Made by a program: the position numbers and the translations under genes. A stretch of 64,000 nucleotides of DNA from Ignavibacteria bacterium (GTDB taxonomy: Bacteria > Bacteroidota > Ignavibacteria > Kapaibacteriales > UBA961). A model generated the notes under the pieces. It was not told where the DNA came from. It worked only from the letters and a program-made list of their open reading frames with translations, and made no database searches. The DNA is taken from assembly GCA_016720145.1 (NCBI GenBank), contig JADJXV010000001.1:124001-188000 (forward strand), read 5' to 3'. The stretch's first letter is position 1. Each line of letters begins with the position of its first letter. Shown piece after piece: positions 1-9,683 of this stretch.

Positions 1-161
1 AGTTGCAAAAAAGCACCTTGCGCGCCACCTATACATATATCGGGAATAGAATTTGCTGAGGCATCTTTATTCAGTTTGGTGAGAAAGCTATCTTCTGATG
101 AGAAATTATCTTCTATATACTGAGCAAGATGGGGATTTAAATAGGTTGCTTTGACTGCCAT
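1..161 (-). CDS. O-methyltransferase, N-terminal part (cut by window edge)
   Basis: The reverse strand starts with ATG at 161 and stays open to the window edge, giving 53 residues that begin MAVKATYLNPHLAQYIEDNF. The stretch IPDICIGGAQGAFLQL resembles the N-terminal part of class I SAM-dependent O-methyltransferases of the caffeoyl-CoA/YrrM family, where a short helix and a [EQ]GxFLQ motif precede the SAM-binding fold. The SAM-binding glycine loop is not in the window, so the substrate cannot be judged. The gene is divergent from the TamB-like gene and shares its upstream region. The family call is moderately secure and nothing more specific is supported. Confidence 0.6.
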   Translation of the reverse strand, partial: MAVKATYLNPHLAQYIEDNFSSEDSFLTKLNKDASANSIPDICIGGAQGAFLQ

Positions 162-201
162 AAATATATCTTTCGAGGTTGAAGTATTGTTCCATTTTGT
201 A

Positions 202-210
202 GCAAATTAC
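202..210 (-). promoter_or_regulatory. Candidate promoter -7 box (GTAATTTGC) for the O-methyltransferase
   Basis: On the minus strand the nonamer GTAATTTGC lies 41 bases before the ATG at 161. The same nonamer occurs upstream of moaA (46846-46854) and nuoG (58751-58759). It resembles the Bacteroidota sigma-A -7 consensus TAnnTTTG with one base fewer between TA and TTTG. No clear -33 TTG was identified. This is inference from motif recurrence. Confidence 0.3.
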
Positions 211-284
211 GGTGATTTGACAGCATGAACAAACTATTACATGCACATAAACTTTTACAACATAGTACTTCAAGGCAAAAGCGG

Positions 285-292
285 TATATTTG
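285..292 (+). promoter_or_regulatory. Candidate -7 promoter box TATATTTG for the tamB-like gene
   Basis: TATATTTG matches the Bacteroidota consensus TAnnTTTG and lies 35 bases before the ATG at 328. The identical octamer precedes the SPFH gene at 62441-62448. No convincing -33 element is visible, so confidence is modest. Confidence 0.35.
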
Positions 293-327
293 CAAAGAAT
301 TTACCAATGTAATGTTACCAACGAATA

Positions 328-3300
328 ATGACAGAAATACAGCACACAGATAGTGAAGACAAAGACAAAAAGCGCCCTTGGTGGAAGAGAATTCTCTTCT
401 TTTTAGGGCGTATCGTCAGACGAGTAGTCGTGTGGACTTTCCTTACTTTGGTAATAGCAAGTCTTTCCATCGTCATCATGAGTCAGACGGAAGGCTTTAG
501 ACGATGGGCTGCACCACACATTCAGACCCTTATCAATGACCAGCTTGACGGAAAAATTGAATTCTCAGATTTTGAAATTGATATTTTCAATGGCTTGGTT
601 TTTCATGATGTGCGAGTCTTAGCAGCCGGTGATACGGTGCTTGCATCTCAAAGGATTACTCTAGGATATGACCTCGAGCGGCTCTTTACCAATGAAATCT
701 ATGTAACGAATCTCACCATCGAAACACCTCGTATTAAAATTCTCCGTTCTTTGGATAGTGTCTGGAACGTGACCAAAATTGCAAAACCCTCTACTGATAC
801 AACTCCTGCTAATCCATTTACTTGGAAGATACATGCGTATGATATTGCGATAAAAGGTGGTACGATTACCGTCTATGATTCGACAAGTGAACTGACGAAT
901 TCCAATGCGATAGACTTTTCACATTTACACCTTTGGAATTTCAATATTGCACTGTCTGCTGATGCTTCTATTGACAAAAAAGACTTCGAGTTGCAGTTGC
1001 ATTCATTATCATTTGAAGAAGCTAAAGGTTTGTCACTCAAAGAATTATCATGTAAAGTGTTGCTTAATAAAAGTAGGATTGACCTTAGCAATATGAAGTA
1101 TATCACCCAAGATACCCGGCTTGAGTTGCAAGCAAAAGCAGATTCTCTTAATATATTTGAGGGGGATGTCGGTGAGAATCTCAAACGTGCGAAGTTGCAG
1201 CTGGAGCTCAATGCTGACTCTCTGAATACCAAAGATATAATTAGATTCTTGCCGGATGCAGGAGTCCTTGGTACATATAAAGTTGCAATCGAAGCAAGTG
1301 GTTCTTTATCGAAAATCGCTATAAAAAAACTTCTCGTTGAGTCACCTTTTTCAAAGCTGAGCGCTACCGGAAAGCTACTTCATTTAGACAACCCCGAAAA
1401 ACTATCTTTTCAAGCAAATGTTGATAAATCATATATTAACTATGACGAACTGCAAACAAATGCGCAATCATTGTATTTACCAAAGCTTGACTTTCTCGGC
1501 ACAGTACGTATGCATAAAGCATCGATAAATGCTTTGCCTTCTGATTCGATAGCAATTTATGCAAATGCGACGACCGCTTCAGGAAAAGTAGATGGATTTT
1601 TGACACTTTTTATGCGCGATACTTTGGCTTACAGAGGTAATCTATTTGTAGAGAATATCAACTTATCAAAACTAGCGCATAATTCTACTCTTGAGAGTTC
1701 GATCAATGCTCATGTTGATATCAAAGGTCAAGGTATTATGCTGAGCGAACTCGAAGCATTCGCAACCATTGAGTCGCTCAATTCTACGATTGCCGGCAAG
1801 CATTGGAGTAAAGCATATTTTTCAGGTGGCAGTCATAGCCAGGGAATTGTCAATATAGATTCGCTGATGATTGATCTTACAGAAGATAAACTAGAACCCG
1901 ATAGCTTGGCTTTTGACCCATTTGCATTAAAAAGTCCGCCACAGATAATGAATGCATCAGGTATGATTGATTTACGCTCGATGAAAAATCCACGTTACAA
2001 ATTATCCGGAAATTTCGAACATTTTCCACTTGCAAAAATGGCAGATATGTCTTCGCTACCACGGACAGTTACTGCTAATTTTTTACTTAATGGTAGTGGA
2101 TTTCATCCTGATAGCTTAGAAGGGAAGTATCATTTTAATTTCAAAGAGCTAACATTTCCGGATCGCAGTTTTATGCCTTGGAAATTAGATCTTGATATTT
2201 CACGCAATTATCTTACAACTGAAAGACTTATTGAAATACGTTCGCCAATTGTCGCCGGTAAAATTGAAGGTTTATTTACCATAGATGATCTGAGTAAGGA
2301 ATGCATATCTCAAGGTGAGTATATTGCAGATTTCCTACAAAAGAAGCTACCCGTACTTACTGTATCTTCATCGAGACCTACCAAACCAAACACCACCAAG
2401 CTCAAATCATTTACGCATCCTGTCAAACCTATAAATGTACGATTTGACCTTGATATACTCGATATATCTCCGGTCAATGTGATGCTGGGTAAAGATTTAT
2501 CAATTGATACCCGCGCAAAGCTTCGAGGAAGTATTGTAGCGAACATGAATAGTTCGACCACTGATATTTCTGAATGTACATTTGATAAATCTCGTATCAT
2601 CACCGGTGGAACATCGATTATATCCGATAAATTGGAAACTTCTCTGAAAGTGAACATTCAGCATAACGGAAGTGAATCAGTTCTGCAAAATTTTCAATTT
2701 TCAAGCGTTTGTGACTCAACATTAACTATCAATGAAACTTACCTCTATCGACCTACAGCAAAGCTCAACTATACAAATGGAACTATGGCTCTCTCGGCAA
2801 GTGGAGTCTTGGACAACGAGTATTCGGGAAATGTAGTTGGTGCGATTACTTTTCAGGATACAATAGCTCGATTCACAATCGACTCATTATCAGTTGGTTA
2901 TGGAGGAATGAATTGGCAATCACACAAAACAGCTTCCGGTAGCTTTACGCCGCATGGAATAGAAATTACAAAATTTGAATTGCGAAGAAAAAATGCTGAA
3001 CGTATTGAATTATCAGGGCTTATATCGAACGAAAAATTCAAAGATTTGTCACTGAAGTTGCATGAATTGCCGATGCGAGAAATATCAAAATTCAAGTTTA
3101 TCGATGAAGATACGAAGCAACTTTTGAAAACGCTCGAAGGAGAAGTGGTCGATCTTGCAATCGGGCTGAACGGAACATATCAAAAACCAATAATTTCATG
3201 CACAGGGCAGTTTGACAACTTGAGCTATAATGGAGTAACCATTGGTAATCAAACTATTGAACTTAAATATGTAGATTCAATGATTACCGGTACAATCGAT

Positions 3301-5006
3301 ATCGTGAATCCGAAAGTCACCGGCAATCCAAAAGTTTTACAAATTGGGATCGAGCAATTACCTCTCAATTGTGCATTTACAGACATAGCGCATCGAATGA
3401 GCAAGACCGAACCTCTCATTATTACCGGAAGAGCAAGCAAGTTATCGATGGGAATCATTGCGCCATTTGTGCCGGGCATTTCTAAATTGCAAGGGTTAGT
3501 TGATGCTGAAATTACTGTCGAAGGAATTGCGCCGAACATTCATTATGGTGGAAAAGCAGCGCTGACCAATGCAAATTTTGTCGTGCAAAGTACCAATATA
3601 AAGTATTATGCAGATGGTCAGATCTCATTAAAAACAATGAGATAGACATCGAAAAGATCGCACTTAAAAACGACGAAGTTCGTGACCTCCGGAATGGCTT
3701 AGCAGATATCACCGGCAGAATTTTGCTCAAAGATTTTAATATTGATTCTTTAGATATTTATATACGATCTCGGAAAATCTTGCTGCTGAGTTCTGCATCT
3801 GCTGCCACAAGCCCTACTTTATACGGTAAGTTTGTCATATCCACCGGACGTGAACCTCTCCATTTCTTCGGAACGTTACAAAAACCATTTTTACGTGGAG
3901 ATGTCAATATAGAAGATGCAAGCTTGACTTTCCCACCGGACAAACAGCTCAAAGTATCGGCATCGACTTTTCGCTATAGTGTGGATTCAACCAAAGGAAG
4001 AATGACAATTCTGATAACGAAAGACACCATTTCTGATTCAATTCCGATCGTGCCGCATTCAAGTGCTCTATCATCGACTATTGAAACCGAAAAAGAAAAA
4101 GCTGATAAAAAACGTCGGGGACCGGGTCTCAATGAACTTATTGATTATGATGTGTTTGTTAAAATTCCGGGAAATTTTAATCTTAAAATGATTTTAGGTC
4201 AATTTGACCAATTGGAGGCAAACATAGGTCCCAAAGACAGGACAATTCCACTGCATTTTGTACAGCCTCCGCTTAGCAAACCAAAGTTATATGGCGATAT
4301 CATTATCAAAGAAGGTTCTAAGTACAAATTTTTTAAGGTGTTTGACGCGTCGGGGAGTTTGCAGTTTAATACAGGAGCTATCGATAATCCTCAATTAAAT
4401 ATTTTTGCTAAATACAAAGGACAGCGGGATAAGGATAATCGGCGTCAGGATTATGTGGTTAATTTATCTATTTCAGGTTCAAAAAATCTACCGATACTTG
4501 GAATTAGTTATCAAATAGATGGAATGGATGCAGCCGGTGATTCTGCGAAGGTAAGGAGTGATGCAATATTAATGTTACTGCTTGGTAAGACACAAGATGA
4601 ATTACGTCCCGGCAGTGGTGTCGGAGGACAATTGAATCTCACTAATGAATTATCAAGTGGAGCTTCCGGTGTGGTTTCGAGCCAATTGTCGAGTTTGATA
4701 CAGGGTACAGGGGTCTTTACCGATGCACAGATAGATTTTGTGGGTGGTGTACAAGACTTGTCACAAGCGAGACTCAATATCAGTGGTCAATTATTTGGAA
4801 ATGTATCATGGCGAATAGGTGGCACTTTAGGTGATGTGACTGCCAATAGTCAATTTAGTGTCGATATTCCTTTGAATATACTCGGTGATTATGAACTATT
4901 AAATAATTTCATCCTCCAGCTTACGAAGACAATCAACGCCAATGCAACTACCAATAGACAGCAAAAAGATTGGGAAATTAAGCCGGGTTTCAGATATTCA
5001 TTTTAA
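328..5006 (+). pseudogene. tamB: TamB/DUF490-like envelope translocation protein, split by a one-base frameshift
   Basis: Two reading frames, 328-3645 and one ending at 5006, together encode a single TamB-like protein of about 1559 residues. The N-terminus has one membrane anchor at about residues 30-52 after a basic segment. A very long beta-strand-rich region of AsmA/TamB type follows, ending in the conserved TamB C-terminal domain and a terminal aromatic (FRYSF), as expected of a protein that contacts the outer-membrane assembly machinery. TamB family proteins span the periplasm and assist lipid transport or outer-membrane protein insertion. The frames meet at an A5 run (3630-3634). Adding one A makes ISLKNNEIDIEKIALKND read continuously into the second frame, and the corrected length divides exactly by three. 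Either the assembly lacks one A or the gene is broken. A programmed slip is less likely because no X-XXY-YYZ heptamer is present. The family call is firm and intactness is open. Confidence 0.85.
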
Positions 5007-5122
5007 AAATTATTAGTAATTGTAACAACAATTGATTGAATTGGTTGTCCTCCAAATTATAGGTCATTATATTTCAATTTTACCCTTTTATGGGTGTTTT
5101 TTAATTTTTTAAGGAGTTTTTT

Positions 5123-5563
5123 ATGAAAAAGAATTTGGTGATTTCTCTTGGTGTAATGTGTATGATCACTGTATTTTCAGTGGTAAATGTACACGCTGCT
5201 TTGAATGGTTACTTGAAAATAGAATGGAAAGGAAGGGGAACGGTGACTATTGTGAAATGTATGAATGGTTCATGTCCTGTTGAAGGATTAAAAGCCGGCG
5301 AATATATGGTGTCACTTTGTGATGCTAAAGGAAAATCAGTAGTTGCAGGACCTACTCCATTAAGCTTTGAATACGAAGTTAAAGCGCCACGTGATGCTGC
5401 ATCTGGTCTTCCAACAGGTAAGCGTCAGCACAAACCGATGACCATTACTAAAGAATGGGATAAGTCTTCTCCTAAAAATATTATCACCATTACAGAAAAC
5501 GGCTCATCAATCATTTTTAAAACAATGGCAGCCGATGATTGGTTGCCACCAAGTACAAAATAA
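5123..5563 (+). CDS. Sec-exported small protein with an Hcp-like signature
   Basis: This 146-residue protein starts at an ATG preceded by AAGGAG at 5111-5116, one of the clearer ribosome-binding sites in the window. It has a typical signal peptide (MKKNLVISLGVMCMITVFSV, cleavage near VHA-AL). Residues around 88-112 read EVKAPRDAASGLPTGKRQHK followed by PMTITKEWDKSSP. This closely resembles the PRDxxSGxxxGKRxHKPxxxxKxxDKxSP signature of Hcp/TssD-family type VI secretion tube proteins. Hcp itself normally lacks a Sec signal and is longer, and no other T6SS gene is in the window. An exported Hcp-like domain protein is therefore more plausible than a secretion tube. The gene is monocistronic, with a strong terminator directly after it. 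The exact role is unknown. Confidence 0.6.
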   Translation: MKKNLVISLGVMCMITVFSVVNVHAALNGYLKIEWKGRGTVTIVKCMNGSCPVEGLKAGEYMVSLCDAKGKSVVAGPTPLSFEYEVKAPRDAASGLPTGKRQHKPMTITKEWDKSSPKNIITITENGSSIIFKTMAADDWLPPSTK

Positions 5564-5576
5564 GAGAATACTCAAT

Positions 5577-5613
5577 AAAAAAGCGCTTAAAGAATTTCTT
5601 TAAGCGCTTTTTT
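5577..5613. terminator. Bidirectional intrinsic terminator
   Basis: The arms AAAAAAGCGCTTAAAG (5577-5592) and CTTTAAGCGCTTTTTT (5598-5613) pair perfectly around a 5-base loop and carry A/T tracts on both sides. The site lies between convergent genes ending at 5563 (+) and 5632 (-), so it probably ends transcription from both directions. Confidence 0.9.
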
Positions 5614-5631
5614 TATTTATAGGTTGGTTAT

Positions 5632-6333
5632 TTACTTTCTTCCGGCGAGTACGCTGAGTTTATATCCTGTGCCATGGACATTCACAATTTCCACCGTGTG
5701 GTCTTCCTTCATGTATTTACGAAGCTTGGTAATAAATACATCCATACTGCGCCCGTTAAAATAGCTGTCATTACCCCAAATTTGTTTTAATGCTACTTCG
5801 CGTCGTAGTACATTGTTTTTATATTGACACAGAAGCTTGAGCAAATCTGCTTCTTTGCTGGTGAGTGGCTGCTGTTTTACGCCAATTTGTAATAATCGCT
5901 GCTGATAATCAAACGAATAATCACCAACTATAAACTGATCTTCTTCCATAGTGTTTGAAGTACCATTGAGGCATCGTCGAAGCACTGCCTGTATCCTACA
6001 TAATAATTCATCGGCACTGAACGGCTTGGTCACATAATCATCAGCACCAATACTAAACCCTTCTATTTTATCTTCTTTCATACCTTTTGCCGTCAAGAAA
6101 ATAATTGGGATTGTACGATTTTTTTCTCGTATCTGCTTCGCGAGCTCAAATCCATCCTTCTTAGGCATCATCACATCGAGCACACACAAGTCATACGGTT
6201 TGTTATTGAATTCTTCCCAACCAAGCTCACCATCTGCCATAAGAGTTACTTTATAGCCTTTGAGCTGTAAATACTCCTGTAATATTGACCCAAGATTAGC
6301 ATCATCTTCGACTAATAAAATACTGCTTTCCAT
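5632..6333 (-). CDS. Two-component response regulator, OmpR/PhoB family (RprY-like)
   Basis: This 233-residue protein has a receiver domain at about residues 4-120 and a winged-helix DNA-binding domain at about 135-230. The phospho-acceptor is Asp53 (VLDVMMP). The acidic pocket (EDD, residues 9-11), the conserved Thr (FLTAK) and the Lys (VTKPFS) are all present. The C-terminal half has the SKEADLLKLL and GTGYKL motifs of Trans_reg_C domains. It lies 38 bases downstream of the sensor kinase on the same strand, so the two are co-transcribed. The closest recognisable pairs are the RprX/RprY-type systems of Bacteroidota. The signal and targets cannot be read from the sequence. Confidence 0.9.
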   Translation of the reverse strand: MESSILLVEDDANLGSILQEYLQLKGYKVTLMADGELGWEEFNNKPYDLCVLDVMMPKKDGFELAKQIREKNRTIPIIFLTAKGMKEDKIEGFSIGADDYVTKPFSADELLCRIQAVLRRCLNGTSNTMEEDQFIVGDYSFDYQQRLLQIGVKQQPLTSKEADLLKLLCQYKNNVLRREVALKQIWGNDSYFNGRSMDVFITKLRKYMKEDHTVEIVNVHGTGYKLSVLAGRK

Positions 6334-6371
6334 AATATATATGTATTGAAAACTGAATAAAAATTAAAGAC

Positions 6372-8462
6372 TTATGATAAATAACCCTGAAAAGGCAAAT
6401 ATAATTCAAACCTGCTGCCTTTGCCAATTTCACTGTGGACAGTCACCTTACCATTGTGCGCTTCGACCATTGATTTTACGTAGCTTAGACCGAGACCAAA
6501 GCCCTTCACATCATGCCTGTTGCCGGTAGGAACTCGATAGAATCGTTCAAAAACCCTTTTTTGCTGTTCTCGGTTCATACCTATTCCATTGTCCTGTATA
6601 GTAATACATATTCCATTATTACAATTTTTTGTAGAAACGGTAATACATGGCTTATCAGGACAGTATTTATTGGCATTGTCTAGTAAATTGTGAAGTATAT
6701 TACTTATATGTGTTTCATCTGCAAAGAGATAGGAAATAGTAGCGTCTAAATTGCAGAAAATATTTCCACCTTTTTTCTCAACTTGCATTGAAATATGCTG
6801 CACGGCGGATAGAATATTTTGATGTATATCAATTTCACGTCGGTTGATGGTGAATTTTCCTTTTTCGAGAGCTGCTGCTTGGAGAATGAGCTCGACTTGC
6901 TTACCGAGCCGTTTGTTTTCATCAAAAATTACATTGACAAAGCGTGAACGTCGATCTTCATTTGCGGCAATTGATGAGTCGCGTAATGCTTCACTAGCAA
7001 GTGATATAGTAGCAATTGGCGTTTGAAATTCGTGGGTCATGTTGTTGATAAAGTCAGTCTTCAAATCGGTGAGCTTTTTCTGACGAACGAGTGCAATTAC
7101 GGTAAAACCGAATGTGCCGATTATGATCGATAAAAACACACCGGAAGATGCCATAAGTGCCCATAATGATTGAAGGATAAATGACTTTTGATCTGGGAAA
7201 AATACGCGGAGGGAGTAATGCTTTGGTAAGATATCATTGGGGAACATAGTAGCCGTATAATTGCTGCTTTTGGTCTCGTTTCGAACTGTTGGAGTATTTG
7301 CAAGCAAAACAGAATCATTTTTTTCTAATAATACTGCATATTCACAATTAAGATGAATACCTTTGTTACGCATGTTTTGCTTCAGAAGTGAGTCTAAAGT
7401 AGTTGGCTGTACTCGTTCTTGCAGAGTTTTCATATCACTGAGTTCGCAGACTAACTTCACGGCAACTGCGCTGAATTGCTCAACCTTACGTGACACTTTT
7501 ATTGCTTTTGCTTCGGTGTTTTCTACTTTTCTCGACTTACGAATATGAATTCTCGAAACACTGTTTGGATGATATTCTTCTGCGTCAGTCTCATCTTCTA
7601 TATTCATCCATACTTCAGGTTCATTTTGCTCAAGGTGTAGCATCACATTCTGCACGATATTGCTTTTCTCTGAGTTTACACATTGCTGGAGCGAATCTTT
7701 TCCGACAGAATGATTAGTAAATCTACCGCGAGTATTTCCGAAAGTGATTCTACCATTAGACGAAAGAATTTGAAGTGAGTTATTACCCACCCCGAATGTA
7801 TAAAATTTGGATAGTGAGTCGTTTTGCACATGGATGCTTCTTATATTCGATCGAAGAATGGAGTCGTGTTTTGAAATATTCTTCTGCATTGTCGAAATTG
7901 TTCTTTGATTTTCACGCTCAAGCTGACCTAAAACTGCGGATGTCCAAACGATATTATCATTCATTGGATAAGAAAATTGCCTCTCTGAATTATTTTGATT
8001 ATCCGTAAAAGAATTGTTTTTATCGGTTTGATTAATTTGCGTGAATTGATGTGAATTTTTATTTCGTTGAGAATAGGCACGCGAAGTAATTTCGATAGGT
8101 ACATTGGTTGATTGTCGTACAAATACCGGGGCATCTCGTTGAAATTGAGGTGTATTTTGGAATTGAGAGGCAATTTCAGGAGGTGTGGCGGCAGGTGTTT
8201 TCTTTTTGGGTTTGGCTAATGGCTTCGTCGGCTGGGATGATTGTATTGTATCTTTGGGAGTAAGCTCTTGTGAAACAGCACTCGCAGATTCCTGAACTTC
8301 GAGTGTATGAATTAATCCTCCGAGTGCATCTGTCACATTTTGTGCGAAGCGTTCTTCTTTGACGTGAATAGCAGTGTCAATCCAATAAAGCTGTACACCG
8401 ATTAATCCTAAAAGAGCCAAAGACATAGCTGCAACGATGATGTAAATTCTTCTGGTTGTCAT
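6372..8462 (-). CDS. Membrane sensor histidine kinase (RprX-like)
   Basis: The protein has 696 residues. A first membrane segment at about 6-28 and a second at about 436-458 enclose a long periplasmic region of about 400 residues rich in Asn, Gln and Ser. That region includes a low-complexity Pro/Lys/Thr stretch near residues 75-95. After the second segment comes the HisKA domain with His477 in NNMTHEFQTP, then a HATPase domain with N-box (NLLDNANKY), G1 (DNGIGM) and G2 (GFGLGLSY) motifs, ending at PFQGYLS. It autophosphorylates and passes phosphate to the downstream regulator at 5632-6333. The large divergent sensor region gives no ligand clue. The gene starts an operon of two and is divergent from the small gene at 8665. 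Confidence 0.92.
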   Translation of the reverse strand: MTTRRIYIIVAAMSLALLGLIGVQLYWIDTAIHVKEERFAQNVTDALGGLIHTLEVQESASAVSQELTPKDTIQSSQPTKPLAKPKKKTPAATPPEIASQFQNTPQFQRDAPVFVRQSTNVPIEITSRAYSQRNKNSHQFTQINQTDKNNSFTDNQNNSERQFSYPMNDNIVWTSAVLGQLERENQRTISTMQKNISKHDSILRSNIRSIHVQNDSLSKFYTFGVGNNSLQILSSNGRITFGNTRGRFTNHSVGKDSLQQCVNSEKSNIVQNVMLHLEQNEPEVWMNIEDETDAEEYHPNSVSRIHIRKSRKVENTEAKAIKVSRKVEQFSAVAVKLVCELSDMKTLQERVQPTTLDSLLKQNMRNKGIHLNCEYAVLLEKNDSVLLANTPTVRNETKSSNYTATMFPNDILPKHYSLRVFFPDQKSFILQSLWALMASSGVFLSIIIGTFGFTVIALVRQKKLTDLKTDFINNMTHEFQTPIATISLASEALRDSSIAANEDRRSRFVNVIFDENKRLGKQVELILQAAALEKGKFTINRREIDIHQNILSAVQHISMQVEKKGGNIFCNLDATISYLFADETHISNILHNLLDNANKYCPDKPCITVSTKNCNNGICITIQDNGIGMNREQQKRVFERFYRVPTGNRHDVKGFGLGLSYVKSMVEAHNGKVTVHSEIGKGSRFELYLPFQGYLS

Positions 8463-8507
8463 AGTAATTCGATTCGTATTTCTGATTCAAATTCAATTAA
8501 TAATTGG

Positions 8508-8515
8508 CAAAAATA
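8508..8515 (-). promoter_or_regulatory. Candidate -7 promoter box TATTTTTG for the kinase-regulator operon
   Basis: Read on the minus strand, TATTTTTG matches TAnnTTTG and is followed by C, as at the boxes near 285 and 19941. It lies 45 bases before the kinase ATG at 8462. No -33 TTG is evident. Confidence 0.3.
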
Positions 8516-8664
8516 TGCTGTTAACTTTATTTGAAATAAGACTTTAACACTACGTTAACATAATAGGAATGTATCCCTCAAATATTGGCGTAGTCAGCAA
8601 CGTATAACGATTCGCTTAGTTGCGAAAGTTATAAAATTCAAAACAAAAAATTTTATAATTCAAA

Positions 8665-8988
8665 ATGAATAATGAAAGAATGAAACAGATTAATGATGAA
8701 TTGCTAACTGCTAAAATTGCAATAGACAATGGCAATGAAGGGAAAGCTCGAGTATGTGCGAGACGCGCTGTCCAAATTATACTTCAATCTAAAATTGGAG
8801 TATCAAATGGTTACACTTTTTCGGCAATGTCAGCACTTCAATATTTGATAGATTCCACGGAGTATCCTGAAATTATTCGACAAGCTGCTGGTCGATTGAA
8901 GGGTGGATTACGCGCAAAATTAGAAGGCAACGTCTTTTCAGAAAATCCGATTGAAGATGCAGAGATTATTATTCGGTATTTTGGTTAA
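8665..8988 (+). CDS. Small hypothetical helical protein
   Basis: This 107-residue soluble protein is predicted largely helical (MNNERMKQINDELLTAKIAI...) and has no signal peptide or membrane segment. The segment DNGNEGKARVCARRAVQIIL is amphipathic and rich in Arg and Ala, somewhat like a HEPN-type helix. The diagnostic RxxxxH of HEPN ribonucleases is absent, so I do not assign it there. It is preceded by an A/T-rich leader with no clear Shine-Dalgarno sequence. It reads as a real gene because codon use is normal and the end is well defined. Function is unknown. Confidence 0.6.
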   Translation: MNNERMKQINDELLTAKIAIDNGNEGKARVCARRAVQIILQSKIGVSNGYTFSAMSALQYLIDSTEYPEIIRQAAGRLKGGLRAKLEGNVFSENPIEDAEIIIRYFG

Positions 8989-9090
8989 TTTTGTATAAAT
9001 TGAAATTAAAAGTAGGATTAAATTTCAAAACTGCGCCTTTGCTTGTTGTATATTGCCTTGAAAGTAAAGGCGTTACTATTCTTGATTACT

Positions 9091-9642
9091 ATGAAATCTA
9101 TAGCTTTTTTTGCAGTAGGACTTCTCTTTATCGTTACTTCATTAATGATGAGTCAGGTAAATTCTCCTGCACCTCAATCGATTGGGAAATCATATACAGT
9201 CGGCTCCAAAACAGCAGATCCTACTTTGAAAATGTCAGTGTTACCCAAGAAAATAAAAGGCAAAGCAGGTTCGGTAATAATCGTAAAGTTCAATGTCAAA
9301 ATCCCCAAAAAATGGCATCTTTACGGTATTGAACTCCAAGAAAATAAAGATGGAATCGGCCCACAACCAACCGAAATCACTCTGAAAGATTCTACCCCTA
9401 CCTTTGTATTGGGCGCTATCAAATCACCTAAAACTCATGTTGAGTATGACGAAGGATTTGAAATGGATGTCACAAGTATAGCCGGAAATGTGACATTCAA
9501 TTTGCCTATTACTATTGCCGAAGATGCTACCGCAGGTATGTATAAGTCAATGATTGCAATATACTTTCAAATGTGTGACGGGAAAACATGTCTCACTCCG
9601 CATGAAGAAACCGTGCCCTTTGAAGTAGAAATTGTTCGGTAA
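9091..9642 (+). CDS. Exported DsbD-N (DsbC-like) domain protein
   Basis: The ATG at 9091 gives a signal peptide (MKSIAFFAVGLLFIVTSLMM) and a protein of 183 residues. The open frame extends back to 9043, but the extra residues would precede the signal peptide, so I choose 9091. After the signal peptide it has the immunoglobulin-like fold signature of the DsbD N-terminal domain (IPKKWHLYG..., then FQMCDGKTCLTP). The two cysteines in MCDGKTC are spaced like the redox pair of nDsbD. It lies 41 bases upstream of a full dsbD whose own N-terminal domain is related. It may receive electrons from that membrane protein and deliver them to periplasmic partners. The domain call is good and the partner role is inferred. 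Confidence 0.75.
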   Translation: MKSIAFFAVGLLFIVTSLMMSQVNSPAPQSIGKSYTVGSKTADPTLKMSVLPKKIKGKAGSVIIVKFNVKIPKKWHLYGIELQENKDGIGPQPTEITLKDSTPTFVLGAIKSPKTHVEYDEGFEMDVTSIAGNVTFNLPITIAEDATAGMYKSMIAIYFQMCDGKTCLTPHEETVPFEVEIVR

Positions 9643-9683
9643 TCAATTTTGAGTTTTATCTGTATTTCGATCGTAACCATTCC

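Noticed and set aside
3620..3650. Programmed -1 frameshift in the tamB-like gene
   Set aside because: There is no X-XXY-YYZ heptamer and no obvious downstream structure. The A5 run and the same pattern in six other places fit indel error better.
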